NCBI GenBank assembly: GCA_964627935.1
Contig: CAZVLB010000001.1
Span: 328,234 to 392,233 of the forward strand
Length of the DNA: 64,000 nucleotides
Source of the DNA: JAABVY01 sp964627935
GTDB lineage: Bacteria > Zixibacteria > MSB-5A5 > JAABVY01
Direction of reading: 5' to 3'
Each line of letters opens with the position of its first letter. Position 1 is the first letter of the stretch. Shown in pieces: positions 60,766-64,000 of this stretch. A program made the position numbers and the translations under genes. The notes under the pieces are model-generated. The model did no database searches. It saw only the letters and a list, made by a program, of their open reading frames with translations, and had not been told where the DNA came from.

Positions 60766-61611
60766 ATGACTATTTCCAAACTAAAAATTCTGATCCCTCT
60801 CTTTCTGTTAATCTTCGCGGTCTCCTCATGTGTGGCCGAGCAGAATGAAGCCGCTGAAACTCAGGAAAATCCTGGCGGTATCCCCAGTGTCAAGGGTGAT
60901 ACTGTGACGACCGCCAGCGGCTTGAAGTATATTGATGCCGCGGAGGGCAAAGGCGAAGTCTCCACTGTTGGCGACAAAGTGCTGGTGCACTATACCGGCT
61001 GGCTTACCGATGGTACCAAGTTCGACAGCTCCAAAGACCGCAATCAGCCCTTTACAGTCCAGATCGGCCAGCGCCGTGTAATCCAGGGCTGGGAGGAAGG
61101 CCTGCAGGGCATGAAGCCCGGCGGACGAAGAATCCTGATCATCCCGCCCGATCTGGGTTATGGTGAAAGGGCGATGGGCCCGATTCCATCCAATGCCACA
61201 CTGATTTTCGAAGTCGAACTTCTGGATATCACCAAACCCCGTCAGCCACCGGAATATGATGAGGCCGATGTCCAGGAAACCGGAAGCGGACTTAAGTATG
61301 TCGTTTTGGAAGAGGGCGAAGGCGAGAAGGCCCAGAAGGGCCAGACGGCAGTTGTTCATTATACAGGCTGGCTATCCAACGGCACGATCTTCGACAGCTC
61401 TGTCGACAGGGGACAGCCGTTTGAGTTCGTTATCGGCGCCGGTCGAGTGATCAAAGGCTGGGATGAGGCTGTCGCTATGATGAATGTCGGCGATAAGCAT
61501 TTCCTGATTATCCCGCCCGATCTCGGCTATGGCGCACGTGGCGCCGGCGGCGGGGTGATTCCGCCCAATGCGACACTGCGCTTCGAAGTCGAGCTTCTCG
61601 ATCTCAAATAA
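60766..61611 (+). CDS. Lipoprotein with two FKBP-type peptidyl-prolyl isomerase domains
   Basis: A 281-residue protein. A lipoprotein signal ends at lipobox VSSC (Cys22), then two tandem FKBP domains of about 110 residues each: VLVHYTGWLTDGTKFDSS, GWEEGLQGMKPGGRR, IIPPDLGYGER in the first and VVHYTGWLSNGTIFDSS, GWDEAVAMMNVGDKH, IIPPDLGYGARG in the second. Both show FKBP-fold residues. It likely assists folding of envelope or secreted proteins, which are abundant in this genome. The duplication within one protein is a clear internal repeat. Confidence 0.9.
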   Translation: MTISKLKILIPLFLLIFAVSSCVAEQNEAAETQENPGGIPSVKGDTVTTASGLKYIDAAEGKGEVSTVGDKVLVHYTGWLTDGTKFDSSKDRNQPFTVQIGQRRVIQGWEEGLQGMKPGGRRILIIPPDLGYGERAMGPIPSNATLIFEVELLDITKPRQPPEYDEADVQETGSGLKYVVLEEGEGEKAQKGQTAVVHYTGWLSNGTIFDSSVDRGQPFEFVIGAGRVIKGWDEAVAMMNVGDKHFLIIPPDLGYGARGAGGGVIPPNATLRFEVELLDLK

Positions 61612-61630
61612 AAGCATGTTGATCAAAATA

Positions 61631-61657
61631 AAAAGGCCGGAAATCATCCGGCCTTTT
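61631..61657. terminator. Bidirectional terminator
   Basis: AAAAGGCCGG (61631-61640) pairs with CCGGCCTTTT (61648-61657). It lies at the end of the FKBP gene and overlaps the stop region of the minus-strand methyltransferase gene. Confidence 0.9.
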
Positions 61658-62282
61658 CTTTTTTTCTGCCGCACAATAATATTACCGGCGGGAATTTAGA
61701 ACGCATCACCAGTTCGATCTTGAATATAGATTTAATCAGCTCAACCTGCTTCTGCGTGAAATAATGTGTCCTCTTGAAAAATGACAGACTGCGTCGTTTG
61801 AGCAGGCGCATCAAAAAGATGATCGTGCCTCCACGCAGGTTTTCGATAAATACAACTTTGCCATCGGGTCGAAGCAGCTTATCCATATCCCTCAGATATG
61901 CTTCCAGATCATCAGGATAAATCAAAGTCGATTTCGTGAAGATTATATCGAATTGCCGTCCCTCGAGAATGTTCAGGTTGCCGTCATAGTAGATGAATTC
62001 TATTGGCGATTCGACATCGAATGCCCGGGCATTTTGCAGCGCGATTTCCTTTTCGGTGTCTTTGATGTCGATGGCGGTCACCTTTGCCCCAAGGAGCGCA
62101 AACAGGCAGCTCATGCGTCCCATGCCCGCTCCGATTTCGAGCACATGTTTACCGCTTAAATCCTCACCCAGGTATTTCTGCACGCCGATCTCAATAAACT
62201 TCTGCCAGGCGCGTCCGCCCCATTGGGCGAAATAATCCAAAAACGCAAACGGCGCCATTTTGATCGCATCATAATCGGGCAT
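61644..62282 (-). CDS. Class I SAM-dependent methyltransferase
   Basis: A 212-residue protein starting at the ATG at 62282; a TTG three codons earlier is a less likely start. SAM motif VLEIGAGMGRMSCLFALLGAKVTAIDI near residue 50, then FIYYDGNLNILEGRQFDIIFTKSTLIY and LLRPDGKVVFIENLRGG. The pattern resembles methyltransferases of small molecules. Not clearly similar to the one at 29689. Substrate unknown. It converges on the FKBP gene and diverges from cysS. Confidence 0.8.
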   Translation of the reverse strand: MPDYDAIKMAPFAFLDYFAQWGGRAWQKFIEIGVQKYLGEDLSGKHVLEIGAGMGRMSCLFALLGAKVTAIDIKDTEKEIALQNARAFDVESPIEFIYYDGNLNILEGRQFDIIFTKSTLIYPDDLEAYLRDMDKLLRPDGKVVFIENLRGGTIIFLMRLLKRRSLSFFKRTHYFTQKQVELIKSIFKIELVMRSKFPPVILLCGRKKEKAG

Positions 62283-62357
62283 AATTCCCAAGTTAGATTT
62301 ATTTTAGCCTGCCGGCAAGCGAAACCTGATGATTAAATTGCTGTTCTAATTATTTAA

Positions 62358-62385
62358 TTGCGCTCTGCCGATTTCTTTATATAAT
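62358..62385 (+). promoter_or_regulatory. Candidate promoter of cysS
   Basis: TTGCGC (62358-62363), 16 bases, consensus TATAAT (62380-62385). The transcript would start about 30 bases before the ATG at 62422, which has GAGGTG upstream. No T-box leader is possible in so short a space. Confidence 0.55.
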
Positions 62386-62421
62386 TGGGCGAAATTTGTA
62401 ATCTTAGACCGAGGTGTTCTT

Positions 62422-63819
62422 ATGGCTCTGCAGTTTTTTAATACGCTGACAAGAAAACAGGAAGATTTTGAACCGATTACTCCCGGCAAGGTGAATCTGT
62501 ATACCTGCGGTCCGACTGTTTATGATAATGCTCATATCGGAAATTTCCGGGCCTATATATTCGAGGATCTGCTGAAACGATACCTGAAATACAAGGGCTA
62601 TGATGTTCTGCAGGTTATGAACCTGACCGATGTCGATGACAAGACGATCAAGAACTCGATCAAGCAGGGCGTTCCCCTCGATGAATATACCGAGAAATAC
62701 AAAAAGGCCTTTTTTGAGGATATCGATACATTGAAAATCGACCGTGCCGATCATTACCCCTCGGCCACGGATCATATCCCGGAAATGGTGGATATCATCA
62801 AGAAACTGCTGGAAAAAGATATCGCTTACGAAATCGATGGTTCGATATATTTCAGGATTTCCAAATTCCCCGAATATGGCCGTTTGTCGCATATGGATAT
62901 GTCGCAGCTGAAATCCGGGGCACGCGTTTCCTCCGATGAATATGAAAAGGAAACCGTCTCCGACTTTGCGCTCTGGAAAGCCTGGGATGAGGATGACGGC
63001 GATGTGTACTGGGAAACCGAGCTGGGCAAGGGACGTCCCGGATGGCATATCGAATGCTCGGCCATGTCGAGCAAATACCTCGGTAAGCATTTTGATATTC
63101 ATTGCGGCGGTGTAGACAATATCTTCCCTCACCATGAAAATGAAATCGCCCAGAGCGAGGCGGCCAATGATGAGAAGTTCGTTAATTACTGGCTGCATTG
63201 TGAACACCTGATCGTGGAAGGGCGCAAGATGTCCAAGTCGCTGGGCAATTTTTACACGCTAAAGGACATTATAGACAAAGGCTATCCCGGTATATCGGTA
63301 CGTTACCTGCTTATGTCGACTCACTATCGCCAGCAGCTAAATTTTACTCTCGATGGTCTGGATGCGGCCCGCAAGGCGATCGAACGGTTGTGGGATTTTT
63401 ACGAGAATGTCAGCTCAATAAAAGGCGGCGAGGATAATCCGGAAGTAGAAAAGCTGATCATGAAGGTCAAAACCGATTTCGAAAAAGCGCTGGATGATGA
63501 CCTCAATATTTCCCCGGCCATGGGCGCATTGTTTGATTTCGTTCGAGATATAAACCGTCTGGCTTCCGAAAATAAGGTTTCTGCAAACAATGCCAAAATG
63601 GTTCTCGAAACAATCGATGGATTCGATACTGTGCTGGGCTTCCTCAAGCCGGAAAAGGCCGATCTTAACCAGGAAATCGAGGAGTTGATTCAGAAAAGAA
63701 TTGAGGCGCGTAAGCAGAAAGATTTTGCTACCGCTGATAAGATCCGCGACGATCTTCTCGAACGCGGCATTATCCTCGAGGACACGCCCCAAGGCACGAA
63801 ATGGAAAAAGAAACTGTAG
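62422..63819 (+). CDS. cysS: Cysteine--tRNA ligase
   Basis: A 465-residue class I aminoacyl-tRNA synthetase, the usual CysRS length. HIGH-type motif GPTVYDNAHIGNFR with the zinc Cys in LYTCGPT, WHIECSAMSSKYLG, HHENEIAQSEA, and KMSKS in GRKMSKSLGNFYTL. The C-terminal anticodon-binding helices include AARKAIERLWDFYEN and RIEARKQKDFATADKIRDDL. It attaches cysteine to its tRNA. It is followed by a terminator. Confidence 0.96.
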   Translation: MALQFFNTLTRKQEDFEPITPGKVNLYTCGPTVYDNAHIGNFRAYIFEDLLKRYLKYKGYDVLQVMNLTDVDDKTIKNSIKQGVPLDEYTEKYKKAFFEDIDTLKIDRADHYPSATDHIPEMVDIIKKLLEKDIAYEIDGSIYFRISKFPEYGRLSHMDMSQLKSGARVSSDEYEKETVSDFALWKAWDEDDGDVYWETELGKGRPGWHIECSAMSSKYLGKHFDIHCGGVDNIFPHHENEIAQSEAANDEKFVNYWLHCEHLIVEGRKMSKSLGNFYTLKDIIDKGYPGISVRYLLMSTHYRQQLNFTLDGLDAARKAIERLWDFYENVSSIKGGEDNPEVEKLIMKVKTDFEKALDDDLNISPAMGALFDFVRDINRLASENKVSANNAKMVLETIDGFDTVLGFLKPEKADLNQEIEELIQKRIEARKQKDFATADKIRDDLLERGIILEDTPQGTKWKKKL

Positions 63820-63853
63820 GGCTTTCGATTTAACAGAATAGGTTTCAAAGACT

Positions 63854-63880
63854 GGCAGTCCGCGTGGCTGCCTTTCTTTT
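63854..63880 (+). terminator. Terminator after cysS
   Basis: GGCAG (63854-63858) pairs with CTGCC (63868-63872), extended by two inner G-C pairs across a bulged T, then TTTCTTTTT. Confidence 0.75.
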
Positions 63881-63918
63881 TGATATGCATCAAATCTAGT
63901 TTCGGGGATTAAAAAAAA

Positions 63919-64000
63919 TGGAGGGGGTAGGATTCGAACCTACGAAGGCTTCGCCGACAGATTTACAGTCTGTTCCCTTTGGCCACTCGGGAACCCCTCC
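63919..64000 (-). tRNA. tRNA-Tyr (anticodon GTA)
   Basis: Read on the minus strand from 64000: acceptor stem GGAGGGG, D arm, anticodon arm ACAGA CTGTAAA TCTGT with anticodon GTA, a long class II variable arm, TTCGAAT T-loop, and 3' CCCCTCC plus discriminator A (63919). CCA is not encoded; a run of T follows immediately (63918-63911) and can end transcription. The first base coincides with the window edge, and all stems are present. Confidence 0.95.

Noticed and set aside
62292..62421. T-box or other riboswitch before cysS
   Set aside because: The leader after the predicted start is only about 30 bases, too short for a T-box, and no specifier pattern is seen.
1..64000. CRISPR arrays, insertion sequences, prophage genes
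   Set aside because: No regularly spaced short repeats, transposase, integrase or phage structural gene was found on either strand.

Overview
The window is a bacterial chromosome segment of roughly 50% G+C. Short AT-rich intergenic regions carry TTGAnn / TATATT-like promoters and strong, often bidirectional, hairpin terminators. Secreted proteins end in dockerin-like pairs built around NVSDAVWIINYVF, calcium-binding thrombospondin type 3 repeats are common, an outer-membrane barrel protein and lipobox lipoproteins point to a Gram-negative (diderm) envelope, and some metabolic genes are archaeal in type. This combination suggests an uncultured lineage such as candidate phylum Zixibacteria. That placement is an inference from domain style, not a measured phylogeny.

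Layout. 1-3.8 kb: the 3' part of a beta-propeller gene, then a MoxR-type AAA+ ATPase and VWA protein pair. 3.8-14.3 kb: surface and secreted proteins. These are a barrel protein with a small Cys/Gly-rich exported partner, a dockerin protein interrupted by two in-frame stops, a C25 (gingipain-type) peptidase, a cadherin-like dockerin protein, a C39-like dockerin protein, and a lipoprotein. 14.6-21.7 kb: a tight seven-gene operon joining an archaeal-type HMG-CoA synthase / thiolase / DUF35 module to methylcrotonyl-CoA carboxylase and methylglutaconyl-CoA hydratase. 22.1-26.5 kb: a second acyl-CoA operon (thiolase, 3-hydroxyacyl-CoA dehydrogenase, two acyl-CoA dehydrogenases). 26.8-28.1 kb: a branched-chain aminotransferase and rpiB. 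Together these look like branched-chain amino acid / short acyl-CoA metabolism. HMG-CoA appears to be handled by a reversible synthase-thiolase complex rather than a lyase.

28-37.6 kb (minus strand): small lipoproteins, a histidine ammonia-lyase family enzyme with a methyltransferase, two M1 peptidases with dockerins, and a THEP1 NTPase. 37.8-51.1 kb: a large signalling block. It contains an Rsb-type partner switch (PP2C phosphatase, HATPase, STAS), a HEAT-repeat protein, several receiver proteins, CheR, CheY, CheZ, CheA, CheB and an FlrB/FlrC-like two-component pair, but no chemoreceptor or CheW. 52.1-63.8 kb: mostly housekeeping genes (ruvB, queH, queA, ddl, DedA, glycosyltransferase, HAD, M42 peptidase, double-FKBP lipoprotein, cysS). 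Among them sits a pair of IspD-like and IspF-like genes whose catalytic and metal-binding residues are largely gone. The window ends with a complete tRNA-Tyr on the minus strand.

Best candidates for new biology: the HMG-CoA / methylcrotonyl-CoA operon with its zinc-less DUF35 protein, the degenerate IspD/IspF pair, the dockerin-tagged peptidase set, and the hybrid Rsb-Che-Flr signalling block.
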